Shown here: positions 1-9,425 of the stretch, piece by piece
Layout of the letters: every line of letters starts with the position of its first letter
Position numbering within the stretch: the first letter of the stretch is position 1
Origin: Enterococcus sp. BWB1-3
Lineage (GTDB): Bacteria; Bacillota; Bacilli; Lactobacillales; Enterococcaceae
Assembly: GCF_016745275.1 (NCBI RefSeq)
Contig: NZ_JADOEP010000012.1
Location: 57,159 to 121,158 of the forward strand
Length of the DNA: 64,000 nt
Reading direction: 5' to 3'
Notes under the pieces: model-generated
What the model was told of the DNA's origin: nothing
The model's database searches: none
What the model saw: the letters and a program-made list of their open reading frames with translations, nothing else
Made by a program: the position numbers and the translations under genes

Positions 1-1
1 T

Positions 2-1078
2 TTTGGTACGAGACCAGAAGCAATTAAGATGTGTCCATTAGTAAATGAATTAAAAAGTCGAAAAAAATTGGACATAAAGGTCTGTGTGACTGGTCAGCAT
101 AGGGAAATGCTGGATCAGGTTTTACATGTTTTTAACGTGAAGCCCGATTATGATTTGGCTGTAATGAAAGAAAATCAGACGTTATTCGATGTTACATCAA
201 ACATACTTCTTAGTATTAAAGAGGTTTTGGAAAAAGAACGTCCGGATGTAGTGCTTGTTCATGGAGATACAACCACCACTTTTGTTACAGGGCTGGCTTG
301 TTTCTATCTCCAAATTCCAGTTGGTCATGTAGAAGCAGGACTACGTACTTACAATATTTTCTCACCGTTTCCAGAAGAGTTTAATCGTCAGGCAACCGGG
401 TTAATCAGTAAATTTCATTTTGCTCCGACTGAAACAGCAAAGGAACATTTGTTAAACGAAGGGAAGAAAGCGGAGCACATCTATGTTACTGGTAATACTG
501 GAATAGATGCTCTAGAAACGACTGTGACACCTTCATACAAACATGAGGAGTTGGACTGGATAGGGGAGGATCGTCTGATTCTGATTACAGCCCATCGAAG
601 AGAAAATTTGGGCGGACCACTGGAACGCATGTTTAAGGCAATTCGCAGAATTATTGATGAACATCATAATGTTAAAGCCATTTATCCTATCCATCTTAAT
701 CCCAAGGTAAGAGAAACGGCAAATAGATACTTGGGCAGAGAGGAACGTATTCGCTTAATCGAACCTTTGGAAGTCGTTGATTTTCATAATTTTCTTGCCA
801 GGAGCTACCTGATCCTAACTGACAGCGGTGGAATTCAGGAGGAAGCTCCGTCTTTGGGGAAGCCGGTTCTTGTTCTTAGAGACACAACGGAAAGACCGGA
901 AGGCATTGCGGCAGGAACGTTGAAGCTCGTCGGAACAGACGAAGAAACCATTTATGCGAATTTTAAAAGGCTGTTGGAAGACCCTGCGGAGTATGAGAAA
1001 ATGAGTCAGGCGAGTAATCCTTATGGAGATGGGCATGCATCTCAGAGAATTGCAGATATTTTGGAAAAAGAACTGTAA
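2..1078 (+). CDS. wecB: UDP-N-acetylglucosamine 2-epimerase (non-hydrolysing), 5' end outside the window
   Basis: Interconverts UDP-GlcNAc and UDP-ManNAc in the cytoplasm, supplying ManNAc for wall teichoic acid or surface polysaccharide. The frame is open from base 2 and begins FGTRPEAIKM, the conserved N-terminal nucleotide-binding motif of the family, so the first ATG at base 29 is internal and only about ten N-terminal residues are missing. Further family motifs are VHGDTTTTF, GHVEAGLRT, FPEEFNRQ, the ITAHRRENLG loop, and a C-terminal LTDSGGIQEEAPSLGKP segment that contacts UDP in characterised members. The protein stops at a length normal for the family. No partner gene is visible because the upstream side is cut off. 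The next gene is convergent, so this one ends its transcript. Confidence 0.93.
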   Translation, partial: FGTRPEAIKMCPLVNELKSRKKLDIKVCVTGQHREMLDQVLHVFNVKPDYDLAVMKENQTLFDVTSNILLSIKEVLEKERPDVVLVHGDTTTTFVTGLACFYLQIPVGHVEAGLRTYNIFSPFPEEFNRQATGLISKFHFAPTETAKEHLLNEGKKAEHIYVTGNTGIDALETTVTPSYKHEELDWIGEDRLILITAHRRENLGGPLERMFKAIRRIIDEHHNVKAIYPIHLNPKVRETANRYLGREERIRLIEPLEVVDFHNFLARSYLILTDSGGIQEEAPSLGKPVLVLRDTTERPEGIAAGTLKLVGTDEETIYANFKRLLEDPAEYEKMSQASNPYGDGHASQRIADILEKEL

Positions 1079-1406
1079 ATCTGAACTTCATAGATAATAA
1101 AAAGGGTTTTTCCTGATAATGATAGCATATTGAATGAATTAAAACTAAGTTATGCTTCTAATCCAAGAAATATGGAGCCTATCCAGTAATATTACATATA
1201 TGACTACTGGATAGGTGACGAGCATTTGAAGAAGCGTGGAAGCAAGCTTTTAATACAGGTTTAAAGCTGTTTTGTTCTTGTCATTGAAGTATACAGGTTA
1301 ACATTTTCTATCATTGAATATCATTTATAAACGATCCTTTATTATAATTTATAGCTTGGTCAGGGTGCTGGGAGAAACTCTTTTTGTTGCTGTTCCAGCA
1401 ATTCGA
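1079..1406. other. intergenic region with an 11-bp inverted repeat
   Basis: The stretch lies between the 3' ends of the epimerase and the convergent ATPase gene. It holds a perfect inverted repeat, CCTATCCAGTA at 1178-1188 and its complement at 1205-1215, separated by 16 bases. No T-run follows closely, so it is a weak terminator candidate. I see no open frame with a ribosome binding site and no RNA gene. Confidence 0.4.
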
Positions 1407-3335
1407 TTAACGATTTTCAATCAGCTTTCCAGTTATTTGTTCATGAGAACTTGAATCTTTAGATGTGGGAAGCGGAATTGTTTTCAGCAATCTTAAACCG
1501 TTCAAAATCACCAGAATGGTACTTCCTTCATGGCCGATAACTCCAAGAGGTAAACTTATTACCTGGAATAAGTTGGATAGGATTAAAAGAAGGATAACTG
1601 CTGCTGAAAAAATAATATTTTGTGTAACAATTCGCTTTAATTTCTTGGACAAAAGGTGGCTCATCTGAAGTTTTTCAAGATCATTCTTCATCAAAACCAT
1701 ATCTGCCACATCCATCGCCACATCTGTTCCTTCTCCCATTGCCACGCCTATTGTTGCGTTTGCAAGAGCAGGGGCATCATTAATCCCGTCTCCAACCATC
1801 GCATTCACCTTATATTTTTCTTTTTGCTGCTTGATTAAGGCTGTTTTATCTTCAGGCAAACAATCTGCATGGATTTCATCAATAGGAAGGTCTGCTGCCA
1901 CTGCCTGCGCTGTTCTTAAATGGTCACCGGTAATCATTGTTGTATGGATTCCTTCATTCTTAAAGTACTCTAAGACATTCTTTGCTTCCGGTTTAGGCAG
2001 ATCCAGCAACCCGAAATAAGCTGCAATTTCTTTTTCTTTAAACAAGTAAATAACTGTTTTTCCTTCGCTGTGAAGTTTTTCAACTTGTTGAATTAATTCG
2101 GGTTTTAACGGTTCTTCATCAGAAAAGGATTGCTTTCCAACACGCCAAGTGATGCCCTCAACAACAGTTTCCATCCCAAATCCTACGATGTTATGAACAA
2201 CCAAGTCTTCAATAATTTTTTCGTTATGATCTTTATAAAAAGACACAATCGCCTGTGCAAGCGGATGGGTAGATTGCTGTTCCATCGCCAGTAATATATC
2301 CAAACCATCACGATTTTCTGTCAAAAACAGTGCATCTGTGACCGCTGGGACACCTTTTGTCAGTGTACCAGTTTTATCAAATGCGATTGCTTTCAGATCA
2401 GCAATGTTTTCGAGATAAATACCTCCTTTAAACAAAACGCCGTCTTTAGCTCCAGTTGAAATTGCTGCAAGGGTTGCAGGTGTTGCCGAGGCTACGAGCG
2501 CACATGGGGAAGCAACGACCAACAGAACCATTCCCCGATAGAAACTCTCATTCCAACTCCAATCTAGAAAAAGGTAAGGAATAAAGATCATTAAGGGAAC
2601 AATAATCAGTACAATTTTTACATAGATATTTTCTATTTTGTCAATAAAGCTTGCCGTTTGAGATGGCGTATTTTGCGCTTCATCAACGAGTCGAACAATT
2701 TTTGCTAAGAGAGTATCGTCACTTTTTTTGCTGACTTCCATGGTAAACACTTCACCCAAATTAATCGTTCCTCCAAACACTTCAGCACCGGCTTGTTTTT
2801 CAACAGGAATTGATTCTCCGCTGATTGCTGCTTCATCAATTGAACTGTCCCTTGCTAAAAGGATGCCGTCAATTGGAATGCTGGAGCCTTTTGGGACTAA
2901 TACATGGTCTTTAAGTTTCAGCTCAGAAACAGGTATTTCAATCGTCTTTCCATCTTCCATGAGTTTCAAGGCAGTTTCCGGCTGCATATTAATCAGATTG
3001 GAAATTTCTTTTTTACTTTTGTTTGTTGCGTATTCTTCCAGTGCTCCGCTTAGACAGAAGATAAAAGTGAGCATGGCTCCTTCAAACCAGTTGCCGATAA
3101 TGCAGGCTCCAACAGCTGCCAGTGCCATTAATAAATCCACATTCAGATGTTTATTTTTCCAGGTGTCTAAAATCCCTTCTTTCGTCTGCTTTGCCCCACC
3201 ACTGATTATTGCTAAAACAAAACTGATTGGATAGATAGAACTTCCTGATTTTTCTAACAGCAGACCTGTGATCATAAATAGAAAACAAAAAACAGTGGAT
3301 AATGCTGCTTGTTTTTCTTTTGATAATTTCATCAT
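1407..3335 (-). CDS. pfeT: P1B4-type metal efflux ATPase (PfeT/FrvA/ZosA-like)
   Basis: Membrane pump that exports a divalent metal by ATP hydrolysis. Visible in order: N-terminal membrane helices without a CxxC metal-binding domain, actuator loop SGES near residue 173, SPC in the ion-binding helix (276-278), phosphorylation motif DKTGT (320-324), hinge GDGINDAPAL, and a final helix with HEGSTILVILNGLRLL (about 602-617). SPC plus the HEG helix is the P1B-4 signature. Characterised relatives include Bacillus PfeT and Listeria FrvA, which export Fe(II) under PerR/Fur control. That matches a perfect Fur-type palindrome about 140 bases upstream. The tandem ATG start follows GGAGGG with good spacing. 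Iron is the favoured substrate, but Zn, Co or Cd are not excluded by sequence alone. Confidence 0.85.
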   Translation of the reverse strand: MMKLSKEKQAALSTVFCFLFMITGLLLEKSGSSIYPISFVLAIISGGAKQTKEGILDTWKNKHLNVDLLMALAAVGACIIGNWFEGAMLTFIFCLSGALEEYATNKSKKEISNLINMQPETALKLMEDGKTIEIPVSELKLKDHVLVPKGSSIPIDGILLARDSSIDEAAISGESIPVEKQAGAEVFGGTINLGEVFTMEVSKKSDDTLLAKIVRLVDEAQNTPSQTASFIDKIENIYVKIVLIIVPLMIFIPYLFLDWSWNESFYRGMVLLVVASPCALVASATPATLAAISTGAKDGVLFKGGIYLENIADLKAIAFDKTGTLTKGVPAVTDALFLTENRDGLDILLAMEQQSTHPLAQAIVSFYKDHNEKIIEDLVVHNIVGFGMETVVEGITWRVGKQSFSDEEPLKPELIQQVEKLHSEGKTVIYLFKEKEIAAYFGLLDLPKPEAKNVLEYFKNEGIHTTMITGDHLRTAQAVAADLPIDEIHADCLPEDKTALIKQQKEKYKVNAMVGDGINDAPALANATIGVAMGEGTDVAMDVADMVLMKNDLEKLQMSHLLSKKLKRIVTQNIIFSAAVILLLILSNLFQVISLPLGVIGHEGSTILVILNGLRLLKTIPLPTSKDSSSHEQITGKLIENR

Positions 3336-3395
3336 GATCCCTCCTCATATACAGAGTAGCATAAATTCAATTGCAATTGATAATGAATTCATCTA

Positions 3396-3489
3396 ATTGA
3401 GAACGATAGTGGTTATCAATTAGGTTGAACCTTTGTTTTAATGTGTTTTTATTTGTGTTGTTTCTAATTCGTAATGATAATCATTATCA
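3396..3489 (-). promoter_or_regulatory. Fur/PerR-type operators upstream of the metal ATPase
   Basis: Bases 3475-3489 read TGATAATCATTATCA, a perfect 7-1-7 inverted repeat identical to the Bacillus Fur box consensus. A second, longer imperfect palindrome (ATTGAGAAC, seven bases, GTTATCAAT) occupies 3396-3420, closer to the ATPase start at 3335. The gene on the other side ends at 3639 and points the same way, so both sites can only serve the ATPase. Fur-family control is inferred; a fur gene lies at 57.6 kb in this window. Confidence 0.75.
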
Positions 3490-3590
3490 ATTGTTAGGAT
3501 AGGATAAAAAGAACAGCAGAAGGGGAAGGGTAACGGATAAAAAACTTTTTAGTATTTTTTTAGATTTTATAAAAATAATGATTAGCGCAC

Positions 3591-3627
3591 AAAAAAACTC
3601 TGAACATGTATTATTGAATGTTCAGAG
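3591..3627 (-). terminator. rho-independent terminator of the beta-lactamase-like gene
   Basis: A perfect 10-bp stem (CTCTGAACAT at 3598-3607 with its complement at 3618-3627) is followed on the minus strand by seven T. It sits just downstream of the minus-strand gene ending at 3639. Confidence 0.85.
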
Positions 3628-3638
3628 GTCTCTACTTT

Positions 3639-4661
3639 TTATGCACCTGCTTGTTGTATCAGCTGTTGAGGCGAAGCGGCAGAAGAAGGGTAGTGTTCAG
3701 ACTGAAGCTTCCATAGTTGATCTGTCAGTCTTGAAATAGCTTCTGCACCGGTTCCGGAAACTTCTTCTTTTGTAAAAACAGAAAGAATAAATGGATGTGA
3801 AGTTTCCAAAATACCAATATCATGAATATAGTTATCGTAAGAACCGATTTTATGTGCGACTTTTCCTTCCGTTAATGAGGTTTCTAAGCGTTCGTGAAAA
3901 ACAGTCTTTTTCATATAATCATAAATTTTTTGGTATTCAGCATTTTCAGCTTTTTCCTGATAAAGTATCTGAAGGATGGAAGCGGCTTCTTCCGATGTAA
4001 ACTGGACATCTTCTACATCTGTTTCACGAGAAAAAAAGTATCTGTAAAGCTGACGTTTAGCCTGTTTTTCTCCGCCAAATAAGCTGTACAGCATATTTTT
4101 CGCAATATTATCTGAGTAAGTAATATTGTATTCCTGAAGAGTGTTTAAAGAATAGGAGGGTTGAATATTGTTGATTATCTTTCCAGTTCCTTCTTCATAA
4201 TCTCTTTCTTTATTATAAACAATTTTATCATTCCAGTGAAGGACACCTTCATTAACTCTATCTGCAACCATCATAGCCAGAGGGACTTTAATGGTACTTG
4301 CAGTGTAGAATTCTTTGTCGCCATTAACTGACAATTGTTTTCCAGTTGACAGGTCTATATATGTCACAGCGAAATCTCCGGAAAAATCAACAGAAGCTTT
4401 ATTGATAATCGTTTGTATTTGATCATAAAAAAAGTCCAGCTCTTCAGCATCAACTATTTCAATGGCTGTTTCAGGATTACTTTCCTGTTTTCCTGCAATG
4501 GGCTGAGCAGGAGGCTCTATCACTATATCAGGTTCAGAAGTCTGTGTTATTTTCTCTTCTTTTGCATAATCAACTGTATTCGTTGAGAAGAAGTAGGTGA
4601 ATATTAGAAACAAACAGACAAGGAAAACCACTCCATATAGGCTCATTTTCTTTTTAACCAA
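3639..4661 (-). CDS. membrane-anchored serine hydrolase of the class A beta-lactamase fold
   Basis: Surface-anchored penicillin-recognising fold. One N-terminal transmembrane helix (MSLYGVVFLVCLFLIFTYF) is followed by a linker of about 60 residues and the catalytic domain. The motifs are STIK (nucleophile serine and lysine), SDN, and KIG where KTG is usual. I chose the TTG at 4661, which has AGAAAGGA seven bases upstream; the ATG at 4700 would add 13 residues but lacks a site at proper distance. The domain belongs to the beta-lactamase2 family; in lactic acid bacteria such proteins are mostly wall-associated and need not confer resistance. The gene is monocistronic with its own terminator. 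Substrate unknown. Confidence 0.75.
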   Translation of the reverse strand: MVKKKMSLYGVVFLVCLFLIFTYFFSTNTVDYAKEEKITQTSEPDIVIEPPAQPIAGKQESNPETAIEIVDAEELDFFYDQIQTIINKASVDFSGDFAVTYIDLSTGKQLSVNGDKEFYTASTIKVPLAMMVADRVNEGVLHWNDKIVYNKERDYEEGTGKIINNIQPSYSLNTLQEYNITYSDNIAKNMLYSLFGGEKQAKRQLYRYFFSRETDVEDVQFTSEEAASILQILYQEKAENAEYQKIYDYMKKTVFHERLETSLTEGKVAHKIGSYDNYIHDIGILETSHPFILSVFTKEEVSGTGAEAISRLTDQLWKLQSEHYPSSAASPQQLIQQAGA

Positions 4662-4822
4662 TGTACTGTCCTTTCTATAAATAAATTGAGACAGTTCCAT
4701 TTAAACATCTTTACCTTTTTTTTGCAAGGTGAAATTTTGTTATGGAATTTTAAGTTCTATTTAAGTTGGCAGGAATAAAGTAATGATAGTTCCGAAAGGA
4801 TTATCTAGCTAGGAGGATTTTT

Positions 4823-6361
4823 ATGGATTTTATTAGACGGGCATTGTTAAGTATGAAAGCAAAGAAAGGACGGACATTACTGCTGAGCGCTGTGTTCTCA
4901 GCGATTTTAATATTTGTTTTGGCAGGGCTGACTATTCGAAGCGCAGCCTTGACAGCAACTGAAAACGCAAAGAAAAGTGTAGGAGCAACCGTAACCTTGA
5001 GTACCAACCGAGAGAGCAGTATACGGAGAGCTGAAAGCTCTGACGGAAGCAGCGAAAGATTTGATCCGGGAAGTTTTAGCGTAACACCGGTAAATCTGGA
5101 GGATGCAGAAAAGATTGCTGCATTGGATAACGTTAAAAGCTACTCATTTATTTCTTCATCCTCTGCAGGAGCGACGGATGATATCATACCAATTTCCAGC
5201 GAAGACGAAACAACAGATTCTGCGTCAACAGAAACAGCTGAAGGCGGCACGAACGGCTTCGGAGGCGGCGGAATGATGGGTGGAGGCGAACAGACCGGTG
5301 ACGGTGCTGCAATGATGCAAAGCGATTTTCAGGTAACTGGTGTGATGGATCTATCCATGTATTCAGGATTTTCTGAGGGTACTTCCACTATTGTTGAGGG
5401 AGAGGCAATAAGTTCTGCTGATGAGGATACAAATAATGTTGTTATTGAGCAGACATTAGCGGATGCCAATGAATTAAGTGTAGGCGACACATTTACTATT
5501 ACAAGTCCTGATGACGAAGACACTACCTATGAAGTTACTGTAAAGGGAATTTTTGAAACGTCAGAAAGCGGGAGCAGCATGGGGATGATGTTCAATTTTC
5601 TGAACCCATCCAATACTTTGTACAGCTCGTATACATTTGCCAATACACTTAAGGGGGATGATTCAGAAGGGACAATTGATTCAGCAAGTTATAGCCTGAC
5701 TGATCCTGAAAAAATGGAGGCATTTGTCGAAGAAGCAGAAGCACTGATTGATACTGACACTTTTAGTCTGCAAACGAATGATCAAATGTATCAGTCTATG
5801 CTGCAGCCATTAAATAATGTGGCAAGCTTTGCAAGAAATATTGTGATTTTGGTTGCTGTTGCAGGTGTAATTATTCTGACACTGATTGTTATGATGACAA
5901 TTCGTGAAAGAAGATATGAGATTGGTGTTCTGCTTTCAATGGGTGAAGCAAGGGCAAAAGTCATTATGCAATTTTTTACTGAAATATTTGTTTGTATGTT
6001 GATTGCATTAGCAGTTGCCTCTGTTAGTGGAAATGTTGTCGGAAATGTTGTTGGTGAACAGCTGATTCAGCAGCAGACAGAATCAAGTCAGACAGCCGCG
6101 AATGGTAATGATAATGCTCAAATGGCAGGTGGAGGTCCAGGAGGTCAACAAGGTAATATGGGCGGTGGTCCTGGCAACTTTGGAAGTCTTGGAGCAAGCT
6201 CACAGGAAGCAGCTGCACAAATTGAAGATATGGATATTAAGGTTACTGCAGAACAAATTGCAATGCTGGCTGGAATGGGTCTGATGATCAGTTTTGGGTC
6301 AATTCTGTTATCTTCAATTGGAATTATTCGGCTGCAGCCGCGTAAAATTTTGACAACATAG
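4823..6361 (+). CDS. ABC transporter permease, FtsX/MacB type, with Gly/Met-rich loops
   Basis: Membrane subunit of an exporter working with the ATPase encoded 13 bases downstream. A first helix (about residues 18-40) is followed by an extracellular region of roughly 300 residues, then helix 2 around residue 345, helix 3 around 385 and helix 4 near the C-terminus ending in LQPRKILTT. This is the classic MacB/FtsX four-helix plan. Two low-complexity inserts stand out: a Gly/Met-rich stretch around residues 145-165 and a second Gly/Gln/Asn-rich one around 430-460, between helices 3 and 4. The start follows AGGAGG with good spacing. The substrate is unknown; relatives export peptides or antibiotics, and no two-component sensor lies beside it. 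Confidence 0.85.
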   Translation: MDFIRRALLSMKAKKGRTLLLSAVFSAILIFVLAGLTIRSAALTATENAKKSVGATVTLSTNRESSIRRAESSDGSSERFDPGSFSVTPVNLEDAEKIAALDNVKSYSFISSSSAGATDDIIPISSEDETTDSASTETAEGGTNGFGGGGMMGGGEQTGDGAAMMQSDFQVTGVMDLSMYSGFSEGTSTIVEGEAISSADEDTNNVVIEQTLADANELSVGDTFTITSPDDEDTTYEVTVKGIFETSESGSSMGMMFNFLNPSNTLYSSYTFANTLKGDDSEGTIDSASYSLTDPEKMEAFVEEAEALIDTDTFSLQTNDQMYQSMLQPLNNVASFARNIVILVAVAGVIILTLIVMMTIRERRYEIGVLLSMGEARAKVIMQFFTEIFVCMLIALAVASVSGNVVGNVVGEQLIQQQTESSQTAANGNDNAQMAGGGPGGQQGNMGGGPGNFGSLGASSQEAAAQIEDMDIKVTAEQIAMLAGMGLMISFGSILLSSIGIIRLQPRKILTT

Positions 6362-6374
6362 GAGGGGTAAATAA

Positions 6375-7064
6375 ATGTTAGAAACTAAAAATGTAGGATA
6401 CTGGTACAAACAGGAAGAAGAATATTTATATAAAGATGTGGATCTGGAATTTCACAAGGGGAAGATGTACGCTATTTTAGGTGCCAGCGGATCAGGGAAA
6501 ACAACTTTTCTGTCACTGATTTCAGGATTGGATGTACCAAAAACCGGAACGATTCAATACAATGGAGAATCTTTAAAAAATATTGGTTTGAGAAATTACC
6601 GCCGAAATGATGTATCGATTATTTTTCAGGCCTATAATTTACTTCCTTATATGTCAGCATTGGAAAATGTTCTTACTGCTATGGCTATTTCAGGATTGAA
6701 AAAGGATGACAGAAGGGGCCGTGCCCTTGAACATTTGGCTGCAGTCGGTATTGATGAAGCACTGGCAAAGAAAAATGTGACTCAATTATCCGGTGGACAG
6801 CAACAAAGGGTAGCAATTGTTCGTGCATTATGCTGTGATCATGAGCTGATTGTAGCGGATGAACCGACAGGGAATCTGGATGAAAAAACATCTGAGGACA
6901 TTGTTAAACTTTTTCAAAAGGTTGCTCATGAAGAGCATAAATGTATCATTATTGTAACGCATGAACAGGATGTAGCAAATGCATGTGATACAGTGTTTGA
7001 ACTGAAAAATCAGAAGTTTACCAAGAAGCGTAAAAATAAGGAAGCCAACGAAGCTGTCAGTTGA
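6375..7064 (+). CDS. ABC transporter ATP-binding protein (LolD/MacB-N type)
   Basis: Cytoplasmic ATPase of the preceding permease. It shows Walker A GASGSGKTT (about residues 36-44), a Q-loop in IIFQAYNLLPYMSALENV, the ABC signature LSGGQQQRVAIVRAL, Walker B LIVADEPTGNLD and the switch histidine in IIVTHEQD. It is 229 aa, the usual length for the LolD/MacB class. The GGAGGGG site overlaps the short gap after the permease stop, so the two form an operon of one permease and one ATPase, which would assemble as a 2:2 complex. A two-way terminator follows. Confidence 0.93.
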   Translation: MLETKNVGYWYKQEEEYLYKDVDLEFHKGKMYAILGASGSGKTTFLSLISGLDVPKTGTIQYNGESLKNIGLRNYRRNDVSIIFQAYNLLPYMSALENVLTAMAISGLKKDDRRGRALEHLAAVGIDEALAKKNVTQLSGGQQQRVAIVRALCCDHELIVADEPTGNLDEKTSEDIVKLFQKVAHEEHKCIIIVTHEQDVANACDTVFELKNQKFTKKRKNKEANEAVS

Positions 7065-7085
7065 ACAGGCGGAACATTGGAACAT

Positions 7086-7132
7086 CAAAAAGGGAGCAGG
7101 AATTTAATTATTCCAGCTTCCTTTGTTTTTTT
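7086..7132. terminator. bidirectional terminator between the ABC operon and fbp
   Basis: Imperfect inverted repeat GGAGCAGGAAT / ATTCCAGCTTCC with seven T after it on the plus strand and a T-run on the minus strand. It lies between two convergent genes and overlaps the last codons of fbp. Confidence 0.75.
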
Positions 7133-9000
7133 GTCAACACTTTTTGCAGATTTAAAGCATCTTCTTTCAGCGACTGACCAATCGTTGTATCTCTAACTTT
7201 AATGCGATTGTTTTTTCGATCAATGATTTGTCTGCTGGAAACAATATCATCGCTGTTGCGAATCGCTGCTTCTTTCTTTGTAAAAGGCTTGTGTGCTGCC
7301 AGATGCATGCCATAGGAGTTTGAAATAAGTGTATAGCCGCCAATTCCTGTAATCTTTTGGTAGGATTTAGAAAATCCGCCGTCAATGACCAGCATTTTTC
7401 CATTGGCTTTTATCGGTGCTTCACCATTCACCACTTTTACTGGGGTATGTCCATTAATGATGCTACCCAAAGCAGGGTCAGCATCGAATTCCTTCATTAA
7501 TTTCATGCAAATCTGCTCATCTTCACGCAATTTATAATAAGGATTTTTTAACTCCGCATGTGTTTCTTTCTCTTTTAGAAAGTATCGTTCAAATGTCTTC
7601 ATTGCTTTTTTTCCAAAAAGAGAGGAGCCTTCGCCGCACCAGAGATACCAGATAATATCTGTTAGTTCTTCAATTTGACTGTGTCGATTATGGTATGCAG
7701 ACAGGATACATTGGTTAAAGTAGTCTAACAGCTTTTTTCCTGAATAGGTGTACTTTTTAAACTGAATTGGTTGAAACGTTCCATCTTCATTTAGCGGAAT
7801 ACATCCGTGAATCAGCAAATTATGATTATAATTTAAATACAGAGAGCCTTTTTCAACGAGAAATGACATGTGTTTTTCCAATAGTTTTGATTCTTTAAAC
7901 TGTTGGGAGAGATCTTCCATAAGCTGATCCTCTTCATTGCTCAACTGATAAGGAAAGTCCATGTTGACTGTTTGAAAACAAGAGTTGACCGTAGAGTAGT
8001 TTTTTTGGTTCAATTTGAGGATATTTCCCTCAAGCTTGTCCAGCAAAAGGCGCCCCTCCATTTTAAAGTCAGGTCGGCGTATAATAATTTGTCCCTCAAG
8101 TTTCTGTTGAATAATGGTCATAGCCTGCTGAATTAGCATACTGTCGATTTTTTCTTCAGTGCTAAGCTGTCTGTAAGGATTGTTCTTTGGCTGGAAATGC
8201 AAATTATCTGTATAATGTTTTCTACTGAAATTGCGTAGTGACTCAAGATTTATTCCATACGAATCTTCAACCAGATCTAAATTGCCGTATCTTGCAGAGA
8301 TTCTCAGAACGTTGGCAAGACAGGCTTTTGAACCACAAAAAGCACCTAGCCAAATAATATCATGATTACCGAACTGGATATCCACAGAATGATAATTGAT
8401 CAGCTTTTCCATTATTTTGTCAGGGTAGGGTCCCCGGTCGTAAATATCACCTATTACATGAAGATGGTCCACAACCAATCGCTGGATCAGCTCACAAAGA
8501 GCAGCGACAAAAAATTCAGCTTCCTGAAGATCAATAATTTTCTCAATAATCTGTTTAAAATAGTCTTCCTTGTCAGCCTCTTCGTCGTAGGGATAGATGA
8601 GCTCTTCTAAAATATAGGCATAATTTTCCGGAAGAGCTTTGCGGACTTTCGAGCGGGTATATTTGCAGGAGCAAAAGCGTACGATGGTTAACAGCTGTTC
8701 AATTTTCTGTTGCCAGAAATCGAATGTCAGAATTTGTTCCTCTTTTAGCAAAGCAAGTTTCTCCTGAGGGTAGTAAATCAGAAAGCAGAGGGAATTGATT
8801 TCTTTATCTGTCAGTTTTTTTCCGAAAATAATCCTTACCTTCTCTTTGATACTGCCTGAACCATTTCGCAGAATGTGATCAAATGCTTCAAATTCTCCAT
8901 GAAGATCGCTGACAAAATGTTCTGTCCCTTTTGGAAGATTTAAAATAGCTTCCAGATTAATAATTTCTGCTATTAATTCATTTCGTGTCAGTCTGGTCAA
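7108..9000 (-). CDS. fbp: fructose-1,6-bisphosphatase, class III
   Basis: Hydrolyses fructose-1,6-bisphosphate to fructose-6-phosphate in gluconeogenesis. The 630-residue product has the metallophosphoesterase motifs of the Firmicutes-specific class III enzyme: HFVSDLHGEFEAF near residue 28, GDIYDRGPYPDKIM and FGNHDIIWLGAF near 190-220, and INGHTPVKVV plus VIDGGFSKSYQ toward the C-terminus. Length fits the family. Translation begins at TTG (9000), with GGAAAGAAGG nine bases before it and no better ATG nearby. Its closeness to ccpN, ppsR and ppdK makes functional sense, since all act at the glycolysis/gluconeogenesis switch. A 323-bp repeat separates it from the upstream gene, so it probably has its own promoter. 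Confidence 0.95.
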   Translation of the reverse strand: MTRLTRNELIAEIINLEAILNLPKGTEHFVSDLHGEFEAFDHILRNGSGSIKEKVRIIFGKKLTDKEINSLCFLIYYPQEKLALLKEEQILTFDFWQQKIEQLLTIVRFCSCKYTRSKVRKALPENYAYILEELIYPYDEEADKEDYFKQIIEKIIDLQEAEFFVAALCELIQRLVVDHLHVIGDIYDRGPYPDKIMEKLINYHSVDIQFGNHDIIWLGAFCGSKACLANVLRISARYGNLDLVEDSYGINLESLRNFSRKHYTDNLHFQPKNNPYRQLSTEEKIDSMLIQQAMTIIQQKLEGQIIIRRPDFKMEGRLLLDKLEGNILKLNQKNYSTVNSCFQTVNMDFPYQLSNEEDQLMEDLSQQFKESKLLEKHMSFLVEKGSLYLNYNHNLLIHGCIPLNEDGTFQPIQFKKYTYSGKKLLDYFNQCILSAYHNRHSQIEELTDIIWYLWCGEGSSLFGKKAMKTFERYFLKEKETHAELKNPYYKLREDEQICMKLMKEFDADPALGSIINGHTPVKVVNGEAPIKANGKMLVIDGGFSKSYQKITGIGGYTLISNSYGMHLAAHKPFTKKEAAIRNSDDIVSSRQIIDRKNNRIKVRDTTIGQSLKEDALNLQKVLTKKQRKLE

Positions 9001-9072
9001 CTGGATACGCCTTCTTTCCTGGAAATATTTAGAGATTTGTTTGTAAAAATTTTCTGTTTATTGGGAAAATAA

Positions 9073-9395
9073 GAGGTTGTGACTGTGACATAAGTATGTC
9101 TGACTCCGCTAAAGCCGAATAAACGGTGTTCCAAAGCCCCTCCATGCTTCGAGGATCGGAACGAAGTGAGAACCGTAGACTCAGAAAAACGGATACAGCG
9201 TAATGTTTTGTCTCGAGAATCGTTAGACTCGTAGAGACAGCAGTTCTGGAAATAAGGCGAACTATACTGAAAATATGAGTAGCTATTTTCGTATAGTCCG
9301 ACTTATTGACATAAATCACTACGATTGACTCGTCAGAGTAGATGATGCATGTTACCTACCTGGTTCTTGAGGCAGAACACTTCTGTCACAACCTC
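9073..9395 (-). repeat. mosaic intergenic repeat, copy R1
   Basis: Bounded by an 11-bp perfect inverted repeat, GAGGTTGTGAC at 9073-9083 and GTCACAACCTC at 9385-9395. Read on the minus strand it starts 30 bases after the ppsR stop and ends in a T-rich tail. The interior shares long blocks with copies at 30.0, 31.7, 42.4 and 58.7 kb, including a segment around GGTGTTCCAAAGC and another around ACATTACGCTGTATCCG. Frames inside it look like by-products of the repeat and are not annotated. Confidence 0.8.
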
Positions 9396-9425
9396 AGGCC
9401 CTCTTTCTGTGTCTGTTTTATCTTC

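Noticed and set aside
9029..9319. 96-codon frame at the R1 repeat
   Set aside because: Lies within the repeat family; similar frames appear in R5 and R2 only because the DNA is repeated, with no consistent start or ribosome binding site.
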